A stretch of DNA of 15,572 nt, taken from positions 1-15,572 of the forward strand of contig JAGPGB010000008.1 of assembly GCA_018056215.1 (NCBI GenBank), in the 5' to 3' direction. The DNA comes from Bacteroidales bacterium. GTDB taxonomy: Bacteria > Bacteroidota > Bacteroidia > Bacteroidales > DTU049. The notes below the pieces were generated by a model, which saw nothing but the letters and a program-made list of their open reading frames with translations, was not told the origin of the DNA and did not search any database. The translations under genes and the position numbers were made by a program. This document shows positions 1 to 6,550 of the stretch, piece after piece (within the stretch, counting starts at the first letter, position 1; every line of letters starts with the position of its first letter).

Positions 1-701
1 TCTTTTGTGTACCAACCTATACCTTTTAAAACACTAACGCCTCTGCCCACTTCATTTGTTATTCTATCTGCTATTTGCTGATTTTGTTTAGAAAATATCA
101 TGAACTGATAACTTTGTTTATTACCTTCCATCACTAGATCTATTACATATGATACTACTGCCATCACTACATATCCATACATTACTTTTTCTATACTATG
201 AAAAATAAAATATGTAGATCCTATGATAATAATATCACATATTAGTATTACTCTACCCGGTGTGATATTTTTATAATAATTGATTATCAAAGCTATTATG
301 TCTGTTCCACCACTAGCGCTACCTTGAGCAAATACTATTCCTAGTCCACCACCACATAATGTAGCTCCTATTATTGCTGCCATAAATTTATCTGTAACCA
401 GTGGATCTTTAAATAAAAGTTGAAATACTGATAAAACGATAGCATTTATAACTATTCCTACTATAGTTTTTATTCCAAATTTAGCTCCTATTAATTTAAT
501 AGCTAAAGCTACTAATATAGCATTGCCCACCAAAACTGTTAAACCTATAGGTATTTTCATTGTAAACCATAATATACTTGCTATACCTACTAATCCTCCA
601 CCTATTATCTCTGATGGTATCAAAAAAGCATTCCATCCGATAGCATTGAGTATCAATCCTATGGTTATTAATAAATATGAACGTACTTCTTTCCAAATCA
701 T
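1..701 (-). CDS. YitT family membrane protein (DUF161 + start of DUF2179), 3' end cut by window
   Basis: This is an integral inner-membrane protein of the YitT type. The family's biochemical role is not settled and no substrate can be assigned here. Translating the minus strand from the ATG at 701 gives 233 uninterrupted codons that run off the left edge. Hydrophobic segments lie at about residues 8-29, 35-48, 52-72, 77-98, 107-124, 150-167 and 175-191. The loop GSASGGTDII (127-136) resembles the conserved glycine-rich signature of the family. From about residue 198 the protein becomes soluble. It enters a DUF2179-like region with the typical GRGVSVLKGIGWYT stretch (219-232), so only the end of that domain is missing. 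The start follows a good minus-strand promoter and has no Shine-Dalgarno site, as is usual in this phylum. The gene is divergent from rpsU and is probably not part of that operon. The family call is firm; the function is unknown. Confidence 0.88.
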   Translation of the reverse strand, partial: MIWKEVRSYLLITIGLILNAIGWNAFLIPSEIIGGGLVGIASILWFTMKIPIGLTVLVGNAILVALAIKLIGAKFGIKTIVGIVINAIVLSVFQLLFKDPLVTDKFMAAIIGATLCGGGLGIVFAQGSASGGTDIIALIINYYKNITPGRVILICDIIIIGSTYFIFHSIEKVMYGYVVMAVVSYVIDLVMEGNKQSYQFMIFSKQNQQIADRITNEVGRGVSVLKGIGWYTK

Positions 702-719
702 AGTGTAAATATTTTATGG

Positions 720-752
720 CAAAATTATTGAATTTATCTAATATGATACAAA
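720..752 (-). promoter_or_regulatory. Promoter of the YitT-type gene (Bacteroidota type)
   Basis: Read on the minus strand, TTTG (749-752) is followed after 21 bases by TAATTTTG (720-727). This matches the Bacteroidota primary sigma-factor consensus TTTG / TAnnTTTG. The -7 box ends 18 bases before the ATG at 701, giving a very short leader. The assignment is by consensus match only. Confidence 0.6.
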
Positions 753-840
753 AATTGTAATTTTATTATGTTCCATATTCGCTTAGCTCTGTTATTTCAA
801 TCAATTTTATTATAAATTTTTTTATTTCAAAAAAAAATTG

Positions 841-848
841 TACTTTTG
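841..848 (+). promoter_or_regulatory. -7 promoter box of rpsU (TACTTTTG)
   Basis: TACTTTTG matches TAnnTTTG exactly and lies 17 bases before the rpsU start, so transcription would begin only about 10 bases before the ATG. No clean TTTG box is visible at the expected distance upstream; that stretch is T-rich (around 811-828). This promoter probably drives rpsU, xer and hpf together. Confidence 0.6.
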
Positions 849-849
849 C

Positions 850-858
850 AAAAAAAGG
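850..858 (+). promoter_or_regulatory. Partial Shine-Dalgarno of rpsU (A7-GG)
   Basis: Seven A residues followed by GG end seven bases before the rpsU ATG. AAAGG can pair with the CCUUU part of the conserved 16S 3' end. Most other starts in the window lack such a site. The A7-GG core and its distance to the ATG are identical to those in front of hpf. The weaker pairing, without the AGG extension, makes its function uncertain. Confidence 0.45.
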
Positions 859-865
859 TATTTAT

Positions 866-1063
866 ATGTTAATAGTAGAATTAAAAGAAGGCGATAGCAT
901 TGATAAAGCTTTGAAAAAACTTAAAAGAAAATTTGAAAAAACAGGTATCGCTAAACAAGTAAAAGCTAGACAATTTTATGTGAAACCTTCAGAAAAAGAA
1001 AGAGAAAAAAAAGCTAAATCTTTATATAAACAACAACGTATTACTAAAAGCTTAAATGCTTGA
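866..1063 (+). CDS. rpsU: 30S ribosomal protein bS21
   Basis: This is a small basic protein of the 30S platform. It binds near the 3' end of 16S rRNA beside bS18 and uS11. The 65-residue product has the family pattern: a short acidic start (VELKEGDSIDKAL), a basic helix (KKLKRKFEKTGIAKQVKARQ, 17-36) and a lysine/arginine-rich tail. The length is normal. In Bacteroidota, structural work on Flavobacterium ribosomes showed that bS21 with bS18 and bS6 holds the anti-Shine-Dalgarno tail in a pocket, which explains why most mRNAs there lack Shine-Dalgarno sites. The gene follows a TAnnTTTG promoter and is 35 bases ahead of the xer recombinase gene, so it is probably first in that operon. Its leader carries a partial Shine-Dalgarno, consistent with possible feedback by bS21 on its own translation (inference). 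It ends with TGA. Confidence 0.95.
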   Translation: MLIVELKEGDSIDKALKKLKRKFEKTGIAKQVKARQFYVKPSEKEREKKAKSLYKQQRITKSLNA

Positions 1064-1098
1064 AATAGTTCATTAATAGTTTATAATTTCATTTTTTA

Positions 1099-1998
1099 AT
1101 GGACTATATTAAAGATTATTTGAATTTTTTAGAGAATAATCAAAGATATTCTCCACACACTATTCATTCGTATAGCATTGATCTATATGACTTTAAAGAT
1201 TTTATCCAAAATACTTTTGATATAGATTTAATAAATGTCAAACGTATTCACATAAATGATTGGATAATGTCTTTAAGTGAATCAGGTTTAAAGGCTTCTA
1301 CTATAAATAGGAAAATCGTAGCTTTATCTTCATTTTATAATTTTTTGATAAATAAAAATATTATTACCAAAAATCCAGTGAATAATATTTCAAAACCTAA
1401 AATACCTAAACGTATACCTCAATATGTTAAATCTAAAGATTTGAATGCAGATATACTAGATGAAGATTTGGGAACTAATGCTGCAAGCAATTTTGAACCT
1501 ATGAGAAATATTTTGATTATTGAGATGCTTTATCAAACTGGTATGCGTAGATCTGAATTGGTAAATTTAAAAAATGAAGATATAGATTTATATAGAAAAA
1601 CTATTAAGGTGCTAGGCAAAAGGAATAAAGAGCGATACATCCCATTTACAGATGATTTTAAAAAGTTAATCCTTGATTATATAAACATAAAAAATGATTT
1701 TTTTGCAAATAAGCAAATTGATGATAGCTTTTTTGTATTAAAGAATGGGAAAAAGTTATATGATAAATTTGTTTATAGAGTTGTAAATAGTTATTTGAGT
1801 GATATAAATTATATTTCTCAAAAAAGTCCTCATATACTTAGACATACTTTTGCCACACACTTACTGCAACAAGGAGCAGATTTAAATGCTATCAAAGAAT
1901 TATTAGGACATAGCAGCTTAGCATCTACGCAAATATATGCTCATAGTTCTATTGAGCATATTAAAGAAGTTTATTCAAAGGCTCATCCGAGGTCATAA
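1099..1998 (+). CDS. xerC: Tyrosine recombinase of the XerC/XerD type
   Basis: This cytoplasmic DNA recombinase of the lambda-integrase family probably resolves chromosome dimers at dif together with a second Xer protein. The 299-residue length is typical of Xer proteins. The amino-terminal SAM-like DNA-binding domain covers about residues 1-85. The catalytic domain has every active-site residue: Arg150 (in TGMRRSEL), Lys174, His245 and Arg248 (HILRHTFATHLL), His271 (LLGHSS) and the nucleophile Tyr280 (TQIYAH). It sits between rpsU and hpf with gaps of 35 and 45 bases. The region shows no attachment-site repeats or cargo, so this looks like the housekeeping enzyme rather than a mobile-element integrase. 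The sequence alone does not separate XerC from XerD; the symbol follows the usual naming at this locus. The ATG at 1099 has no Shine-Dalgarno site and follows a T-rich stretch. Confidence 0.88.
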   Translation: MDYIKDYLNFLENNQRYSPHTIHSYSIDLYDFKDFIQNTFDIDLINVKRIHINDWIMSLSESGLKASTINRKIVALSSFYNFLINKNIITKNPVNNISKPKIPKRIPQYVKSKDLNADILDEDLGTNAASNFEPMRNILIIEMLYQTGMRRSELVNLKNEDIDLYRKTIKVLGKRNKERYIPFTDDFKKLILDYINIKNDFFANKQIDDSFFVLKNGKKLYDKFVYRVVNSYLSDINYISQKSPHILRHTFATHLLQQGADLNAIKELLGHSSLASTQIYAHSSIEHIKEVYSKAHPRS

Positions 1999-2027
1999 AT
2001 TAATATTAAATAAAGATACAATATTTT

Positions 2028-2039
2028 AAAAAAAGGAGG
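2028..2039 (+). promoter_or_regulatory. Full Shine-Dalgarno of hpf (A7-GGAGG)
   Basis: AAAGGAGG is perfectly complementary to the conserved bacterial 16S 3' end (CCUCCUUU). It ends four bases before the hpf ATG at 2044. It is the only complete Shine-Dalgarno in front of a gene in this window. The core shares A7-GG-N7-ATG with the rpsU leader. Confidence 0.8.
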
Positions 2040-2043
2040 TTTT

Positions 2044-2331
2044 ATGAAAGTGAATATTAATCCTATCCATTTCAAAACAGATAAGAAATTGGATGAATAT
2101 ATTAATGAAAAAATTACAAAACTATCAAAATTTCATCAAGAAATCATTAGCAGTGATGTAATTTTAAAATTAGAAAATACACCTACGCCAGAGAATAAAA
2201 TTGTAGAAATAAAATTAGTTATTTCTGGCAACGACCTTTTCGCAACGAAAAAAGCTAAAACATTCGAAGAAGCTACAGATTTAGCTGTAGAAGCTTTGCG
2301 TAGACAAATAGAAAAAACCAAAGAAAAATAA
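2044..2331 (+). CDS. hpf: Ribosome hibernation promoting factor, short form (HPF/YfiA)
   Basis: The protein binds the decoding centre of the small ribosomal subunit when growth slows and blocks mRNA and tRNA binding. The 95-residue product covers the single S30AE domain, with a beta-alpha-beta-beta-beta-alpha layout. It begins with KVNINPIHFKTDKKLDEYINEKITKLSKF and ends with a basic helix (EATDLAVEALRRQIEKTKEK). It has no carboxy-terminal extension like the one that dimerises ribosomes in long-form HPF. The gene lies 45 bases after xer and 104 bases before the tRNA cluster. Its start is fixed by the strong Shine-Dalgarno at 2032-2039, which is unusual here and suggests translation control different from its neighbours (inference). 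It is followed by a 16-base A/T palindrome (2336-2351) too AT-rich to call a terminator with confidence. Confidence 0.92.
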   Translation: MKVNINPIHFKTDKKLDEYINEKITKLSKFHQEIISSDVILKLENTPTPENKIVEIKLVISGNDLFATKKAKTFEEATDLAVEALRRQIEKTKEK

Positions 2332-2381
2332 TATATTAAAAAATTTTTTAATAAAAATTTTTTTAATTGAAAAATAATATA

Positions 2382-2389
2382 TAATTTTG
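2382..2389 (+). promoter_or_regulatory. -7 promoter box for the tRNA-tuf operon (TAATTTTG)
   Basis: TAATTTTG matches TAnnTTTG and lies 46 bases before the first tRNA. A clean TTTG box is not present 19-21 bases upstream; only a T run (2358-2364) occupies that place. A 12-base palindrome (CTAAAATTTTAG, 2394-2405) covers the expected start of transcription. This would be the main promoter of the tRNAs, tuf and possibly genes downstream. Confidence 0.5.
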
Positions 2390-2435
2390 CAAACTAAAAT
2401 TTTAGGTTGTTTTTTATAATAATATATGATAAAAA

Positions 2436-2508
2436 GCCGATGTAGCTCAGCTGGTAGAGCAGCTGATTTGTAATCAGCTGGTCGGGGGTTCGAGTCCCTC
2501 TATCGGCT
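2436..2508 (+). tRNA. tRNA-Thr (anticodon UGU)
   Basis: A full cloverleaf of 73 bases. The acceptor arm GCCGATG/TATCGGC ends in a G-U pair. The D arm is GCTC/GAGC and the anticodon arm GCTGA/TCAGC has the loop TTTGTAA, placing TGT at 2469-2471. The T loop is TTCGAGT and the discriminator is U. CCA is not encoded (CAG follows), so it must be added after transcription. It reads ACA codons. It is first in a four-tRNA cluster ahead of tuf. Confidence 0.96.
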
Positions 2509-2516
2509 CAGTAAAT

Positions 2517-2598
2517 GGGGAGGTACCAGAGCGGTCAAATGGGGCAGACTGTAAATCTGTTGGCTAAGCCTTCGGAGGTTCGAATCCTTCCCTCCCCA
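2517..2598 (+). tRNA. tRNA-Tyr (anticodon GUA)
   Basis: An 82-base class II tRNA with a long variable arm (about 2561-2574). The acceptor arm GGGGAGG/CCTCCCC is fully paired. The anticodon loop is CTGTAAA with GTA at 2551-2553, the T loop is TTCGAAT and the discriminator is A. CCA is not encoded. It lies eight bases after tRNA-Thr, so both probably come from one precursor. Confidence 0.96.
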
Positions 2599-2603
2599 CT
2601 TTT

Positions 2604-2676
2604 GCGGAAGTAGCTCATCTGGTAGAGCGAAAGCCTTCCAAGCTTTAGGCAGCGGGTTCGAGCCCCGTCTTCCGCT
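2604..2676 (+). tRNA. tRNA-Gly (anticodon UCC)
   Basis: A 73-base cloverleaf with acceptor arm GCGGAAG/CTTCCGC and D arm GCTC/GAGC. The anticodon arm AAAGC/GCTTT has the loop CTTCCAA, giving TCC at 2637-2639. The T arm is GCGGG/CCCGT with loop TTCGAGC, and the discriminator is U, as usual for bacterial tRNA-Gly. CCA is not encoded; a T run follows. It starts five bases after tRNA-Tyr. Confidence 0.96.
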
Positions 2677-2690
2677 TTTTAGATATTTAT

Positions 2691-2762
<72 letters not shown>

Positions 2763-2788
2763 TTAATTAACCAATAAAAAATAAAAAC

Positions 2789-3976
2789 ATGGCAAAAGAA
2801 AAATTTGAACGTAAAAAACCTCATGTCAATGTCGGTACAATAGGACATATAGACCATGGTAAAACAACATTAACAGCTGCTATTACTCAAATACTAGCTG
2901 AAAAAGGTTATGCTCAAGCTAAAAGCTTTTTTGATATTGATAATGCTCCCGAGGAGAAAGAACGTGGTATTACTATCAATACTTCTCATATTGAATATGA
3001 AACAGAAAAACGTCACTATGCTCATATAGACTGTCCAGGTCACGCTGACTATATTAAAAATATGGTAACTGGTGCTGCTCAAATGGATGGTGCTATCCTT
3101 GTAGTAGCTGCTACTGATGGTCCTATGCCTCAAACACGTGAACATATCTTATTAGCTCACCAAGTAGGTGTCCCTGCTATAGTCGTTTTCATGAATAAAG
3201 TTGACCTAGTAGATGACCCAGAGCTTCTCGACTTAGTAGAAATGGATATTCGTGATTTACTGAATTTCTATGGCTATGATGGAGATAATGCTCCTGTAAT
3301 TCGTGGTTCTGCTTTAGGTGCTCTTAATCATGAGCCACAATGGGTAGAAAAAGTTCTCGAATTAATGGACGCTGCGGATAATTATATCCCTCTTCCTGTT
3401 AGAGATGTTGAAAAAGACTTTTTAATGCCTGTAGAAGATATTTTCTCTATCACAGGTCGTGGTACTGTAGCTACAGGTCGTATAGAACAAGGAGTTATTA
3501 ATTCTGGTGATCCAGTCGAAATAGTTGGACTTAGAGAAGACAAACTAAAAAGTGTTGTTACTGGTGTAGAAATGTTCCGTAAAATATTAGACCGTGGCGA
3601 AGCTGGAGATAATGTAGGACTACTTCTGAGAGGTATAGACAAAGACGAAATTAAACGTGGTATGGTTGTTGCTAAACCAGGCAGTATTCATCCACATAAA
3701 AAATTTAAAGCTGAGGTTTATATTCTTAAAAAAGAAGAAGGTGGCCGTCATACTCCTTTTAAAAACCACTATCGTCCACAATTCTATTTCCGCACTACAG
3801 ATGTAACTGGTGAAATTAATTTACCTGATGGTGTAGAAATGGTTTTACCTGGTGATAATATTACTATTCAAGTAGATCTGATCTATCCTATCGCAATGAA
3901 TAAAGGATTAAAATTCGCTATACGTGAAGGTGGTAGAACTGTAGGTGCAGGTCAAGTAACTGAAATTTTAGATTAA
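2789..3976 (+). CDS. tuf: Translation elongation factor EF-Tu
   Basis: This cytoplasmic GTPase delivers aminoacyl-tRNA to the ribosomal A site. The 395-residue protein is complete and of normal length. The G domain shows G1 GHIDHGKT (19-26), G2 with Thr62 in RGITI, G3 DCPGH (81-85, with the catalytic His85), G4 NKVD (136-139) and G5 SAL (174-176). Two beta-barrel domains follow, ending in IREGGRTVGAGQVTEILD. Residue 21 is Ile where many EF-Tu proteins have Val, one side of the hydrophobic gate near the catalytic His. The gene lies between the four tRNA genes and tRNA-Trp, the ancient tRNA-tufB arrangement, and is probably cotranscribed with them. The ATG is preceded by an A-rich stretch without a Shine-Dalgarno site. 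Confidence 0.98.
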   Translation: MAKEKFERKKPHVNVGTIGHIDHGKTTLTAAITQILAEKGYAQAKSFFDIDNAPEEKERGITINTSHIEYETEKRHYAHIDCPGHADYIKNMVTGAAQMDGAILVVAATDGPMPQTREHILLAHQVGVPAIVVFMNKVDLVDDPELLDLVEMDIRDLLNFYGYDGDNAPVIRGSALGALNHEPQWVEKVLELMDAADNYIPLPVRDVEKDFLMPVEDIFSITGRGTVATGRIEQGVINSGDPVEIVGLREDKLKSVVTGVEMFRKILDRGEAGDNVGLLLRGIDKDEIKRGMVVAKPGSIHPHKKFKAEVYILKKEEGGRHTPFKNHYRPQFYFRTTDVTGEINLPDGVEMVLPGDNITIQVDLIYPIAMNKGLKFAIREGGRTVGAGQVTEILD

Positions 3977-3998
3977 TTTTTAGTTAGTTTCCATAATT

Positions 3999-4071
3999 GC
4001 GGGTGTAGCTCAATTGGTAGAGTAGTGGTCTCCAAAACCATTGGTTGGGAGTTCGAGCCTTCCCGCCCGCG
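3999..4071 (+). tRNA. tRNA-Trp (anticodon CCA)
   Basis: A 73-base cloverleaf with acceptor arm GCGGGTG/CGCCCGC including one G-U pair. The anticodon loop is CTCCAAA with CCA at 4032-4034, the T loop is TTCGAGC, and the discriminator G is the expected identity base for tryptophan. CCA is not encoded at the 3' end. It lies 22 bases after tuf and 17 before secE, so it must be cut out of a longer mRNA. The CCA anticodon, with TGA used as a stop (rpsU), fits the standard code. Confidence 0.96.
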
Positions 4072-4088
4072 TTGATTAATTTTTTAGT

Positions 4089-4271
4089 ATGAAAAAAATT
4101 TTAAAACAATTAAAAGAGATTAGAGATGAATTTTTACATAAAGTTACATGGCCATCTTGGGATGAGTTAGTAGAAAGTTCTATCGTAGTGGCTGTAGCTT
4201 CAGTAATTATAGCTATTGTTATTTTAGTTATGGATCTTGCTAGTCAGGGTTTAGTTAGTTTTATTTATTAA
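4089..4271 (+). CDS. secE: Preprotein translocase subunit SecE
   Basis: This is the small clamp subunit of the SecYEG channel in the inner membrane. The 60-residue protein is the short, single-span form, unlike the three-span SecE of Escherichia coli. An amphipathic amino-terminal helix carries the conserved VTWPSWDEL motif (19-27), which contacts SecY. One membrane span follows at about 31-49 (SSIVVAVASVIIAIVILVM). The secE-nusG pairing, with a 20-base gap, is one of the most conserved bacterial gene orders and supports the call strongly. No Shine-Dalgarno site precedes the ATG. Confidence 0.95.
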   Translation: MKKILKQLKEIRDEFLHKVTWPSWDELVESSIVVAVASVIIAIVILVMDLASQGLVSFIY

Positions 4272-4291
4272 AAAATTATTAATTTATAATA

Positions 4292-4849
4292 ATGATGCCC
4301 GAGAAAGATGATAATCTCCATAAATGGTATGTAATTAGAACAGTTACAGGACAAGAAAAAAAAGTTAAAGAACTTTTAGAAATAGAAATTGATAAAAATA
4401 ATCTACGTAGTTATATACCTAGAGTATTAGTACCAGTTGAGAAAGTATATCAAATACGTAATGGCAAAAGAATTACAAAAGATAAAAATTACTTTCCTGG
4501 ATATGTTTTGATAGAAGCTATATTAGATGCTGAGATTATCAATACAATTAAGAATATTCCTAGTGTTTTGGGATTCCTTGGAGATAAAGATAATCCAACT
4601 CCTATGAGACCTTCAGAAGTACGTAGGATACTTAGTAAAGTAGATGAGTTAAATGATAAAGGTGAAGAAATAGAACTGTCGTTTTTAGTTGGGGAAAATG
4701 TACGTATCATCGATGGTCCTTTTAGTTCATTCATCGGTACAGTAGAAGAAATTAATGAAGAAAAGAAAAAAATAAAAGTTGGTGTTAAGATTTTTGGACG
4801 TAAAACTTTATTGGAATTAAGTTATATGCAAGTAGAAAAAGAATCGTAA
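4292..4849 (+). CDS. nusG: Transcription termination/antitermination factor NusG
   Basis: NusG binds the RNA polymerase clamp, affects pausing and Rho termination, and can couple polymerase to ribosomes. The 185-residue protein has the NGN domain (about 11-120, starting KWYVIRTVTGQEKKV and containing FPGY at 68-71) and a carboxy-terminal KOW domain (about 133-184, VGENVRIIDGPFSSFIGTV). Two adjacent ATG codons (4292 and 4295) are possible starts; the choice changes the protein by one residue. It is downstream of secE and 12 bases ahead of rplK. Confidence 0.96.
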   Translation: MMPEKDDNLHKWYVIRTVTGQEKKVKELLEIEIDKNNLRSYIPRVLVPVEKVYQIRNGKRITKDKNYFPGYVLIEAILDAEIINTIKNIPSVLGFLGDKDNPTPMRPSEVRRILSKVDELNDKGEEIELSFLVGENVRIIDGPFSSFIGTVEEINEEKKKIKVGVKIFGRKTLLELSYMQVEKES

Positions 4850-4861
4850 ATAAATAAAATA

Positions 4862-5299
4862 ATGGCAAAAGAAGTAGTAGGAATTATTAAATTACAAATT
4901 AAGGGAGGTGCAGCTAATCCAGCTCCACCGATTGGACCTGCCCTTGGATCTAAGGGTTTAAATATTACTGAGTTTTGTAAGCAATTCAATGCTCGTACTC
5001 AAAATCAAGCTGGTAAATTATTACCTGTTATTATAACAGTATATGCTAATAAAAGCTTTGATTTTGTTGTAAAAACTCCTCCAGTCGTGGTTCAACTAAT
5101 GGAAGCTGCTAAAATCCAAAAAGGTTCTGCTGAACCTAATAGAGTTAAAGTAGGAAAGGTTTCCTGGGATCAAATTAAACAAATTGCCCAAGATAAAATG
5201 GTAGATTTAAATTGTTTCACAATAGAATCTGCTATGAAAACTATTGCTGGTACAGCTAATAGCATGGGTATAACTGTTACAGGTAATGCTCCTTTCTAA
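4862..5299 (+). CDS. rplK: 50S ribosomal protein uL11
   Basis: uL11 forms the base of the L7/L12 stalk and binds the GTPase-associated region of 23S rRNA. The 145-residue length is normal. The amino-terminal domain shows the proline-rich NPAPPIGPALG segment (19-29), the region that contacts thiopeptide antibiotics in other bacteria. The carboxy-terminal RNA-binding domain ends in GTANSMGITVTG. The 12-base gap after nusG leaves no room for an L1-binding leader of the kind seen in Escherichia coli. The operon order is nusG-rplK-rplA. Confidence 0.97.
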   Translation: MAKEVVGIIKLQIKGGAANPAPPIGPALGSKGLNITEFCKQFNARTQNQAGKLLPVIITVYANKSFDFVVKTPPVVVQLMEAAKIQKGSAEPNRVKVGKVSWDQIKQIAQDKMVDLNCFTIESAMKTIAGTANSMGITVTGNAPF

Positions 5300-5324
5300 T
5301 TATTCATTTTAAAATTAAAGAACC

Positions 5325-6017
5325 ATGGCTAAAATACCTAAAAAAAGAAAAGCCGTCCTGGCTAAATATGATAAAAACGCACTCTATAACCTAGCTGATG
5401 CTATGAAGATCGTCAAAGAAATTACTTACACTAATTTCGATGCTTCCGTCGATCTAGATATAGTATTAGGTGTAGATCCTCGCAAATCTAACCAAATGGT
5501 TAGAGGTACTGTGATGCTTCCTCACGGTACAGGAAAAAAAGTTCGAGTTTTAGTACTATGTGGACCTGATAAAGAAAATGAAGCTAAAGATGCCGGTGCA
5601 GACTATGTAGGCCTCGAAGAGTATATTGATAAAATCAAATCTGGTTGGACAGATGTAGATGTTATTATTTGTACTCCCGATGTTATGCCTAAAATCGGCC
5701 CTTTAGGTAAAATTCTTGGACCACGTGGACTCATGCCTAATCCTAAAACTGGCACTGTTACTATGGATGTGGGCAAAGCTGTTACTGCTGCTAAAAGTGG
5801 TAAGGTGGATTTCAAAGTTGATAAGTATGGTATTATTCATTCTCCTGTTGGCAAAGTATCCTTCGATCCAGAAAAATTGGTTGAAAATGCTAAAGAATTA
5901 ATTAGTACTGTTATGAAATTGAAACCTCCCGCTGCTAAAGGTACTTATATTAAAAAAATTACTGCTTCCAGTACTATGAGTCCTAGTGTAAAAATCGATC
6001 CTAAATCTATTGTTTAA
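5325..6017 (+). CDS. rplA: 50S ribosomal protein uL1
   Basis: uL1 forms the mobile L1 stalk near the E site and binds 23S rRNA. The 230-residue product is full length. It shows the family signatures GVDPRKSNQMVRGTVMLPHG (49-68) and GPRGLMPNPKTGTV (132-145). In Escherichia coli L1 also represses its own mRNA upstream of rplK; no such leader can fit in the short gap here. The gene starts 25 bases after rplK and ends 11 bases before rplJ. Confidence 0.97.
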   Translation: MAKIPKKRKAVLAKYDKNALYNLADAMKIVKEITYTNFDASVDLDIVLGVDPRKSNQMVRGTVMLPHGTGKKVRVLVLCGPDKENEAKDAGADYVGLEEYIDKIKSGWTDVDVIICTPDVMPKIGPLGKILGPRGLMPNPKTGTVTMDVGKAVTAAKSGKVDFKVDKYGIIHSPVGKVSFDPEKLVENAKELISTVMKLKPPAAKGTYIKKITASSTMSPSVKIDPKSIV

Positions 6018-6028
6018 CTCTTAATGTT

Positions 6029-6550
6029 ATGAAAAGAGAAAAAAAGCAAATTTTATTAGATGAATTAATAGAGCTAGTAAATAATTATGATTATATCTAT
6101 GTAGTAGATATTAGCGGTCTGAATTCTGTAGATACATTTCTTCTGAGATCTAGATGTTTTAAAGAAAATATTAAACTGCAAGTTGTCAAAAATACTTTAT
6201 TGCATAAAGCAATGCTTAGTAGTAATAAAGATTATTCTGAAATGTACCCTATTCTTAACGGACCTACTGCTATTATGTATGGTCCTACACCTAATAATGC
6301 ACCTGCTAAATTAATTAAAAAATTTAGAGAAATTTCTGATAAACCTATTCTGAAAGGTGCTTTCATAGAAAGTGTAGTCTTTATTGGCGATAACCAATTA
6401 AATACTTTAGCTACTCTAAAAACTCGCGAAGAACTTATTGCAGATGTAGCATTAGCTCTTAATAATCCATTTAATAAATTATTATCATCCTTGCAAGGTC
6501 AAGGACAAAAAATTGCTGGCGTATTAAAAACTCTAGCAGAAAAAGAATAA
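6029..6550 (+). CDS. rplJ: 50S ribosomal protein uL10
   Basis: uL10 anchors the bL12 dimers to the ribosome. The 173-residue protein has the amino-terminal RNA-binding domain with VVKNTLLHKA (52-61) and NGPTAIMYG, followed by a helical tail (about 134-170, ending QKIAGVLKTLAEKE) that carries the bL12 dimers. Only 11 bases separate it from rplA, so an L10-type autoregulatory leader, as found before rplJ in several phyla, cannot lie wholly between the genes. The start sequence lacks a Shine-Dalgarno site. Confidence 0.96.
   Translation: MKREKKQILLDELIELVNNYDYIYVVDISGLNSVDTFLLRSRCFKENIKLQVVKNTLLHKAMLSSNKDYSEMYPILNGPTAIMYGPTPNNAPAKLIKKFREISDKPILKGAFIESVVFIGDNQLNTLATLKTREELIADVALALNNPFNKLLSSLQGQGQKIAGVLKTLAEKE

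Noticed and set aside
496..708. Short open frames on both strands near the YitT-type gene
   Set aside because: They overlap the real minus-strand gene in other frames (its ATG is at 701), and have no family likeness or start signals of their own.
1099..1998. Tyrosine recombinase as the integrase of a mobile element
   Set aside because: It has Xer-like length and motifs, sits between housekeeping genes, and shows no flanking repeats, excision genes or cargo. The nearby tRNA genes show no duplicated 3' ends.
2336..2368. A/T palindrome after hpf as a terminator
   Set aside because: TTAAAAAATTTTTTAA is a perfect palindrome but has no G-C pairs. It would be unstable and is expected by chance at this composition.
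5603..5815. Minus-strand open frame inside rplA, and similar antisense frames inside tuf, rpoB and rpoC
   Set aside because: All lie fully within well-supported genes and show no recognisable protein features; they are shadows of coding bias.
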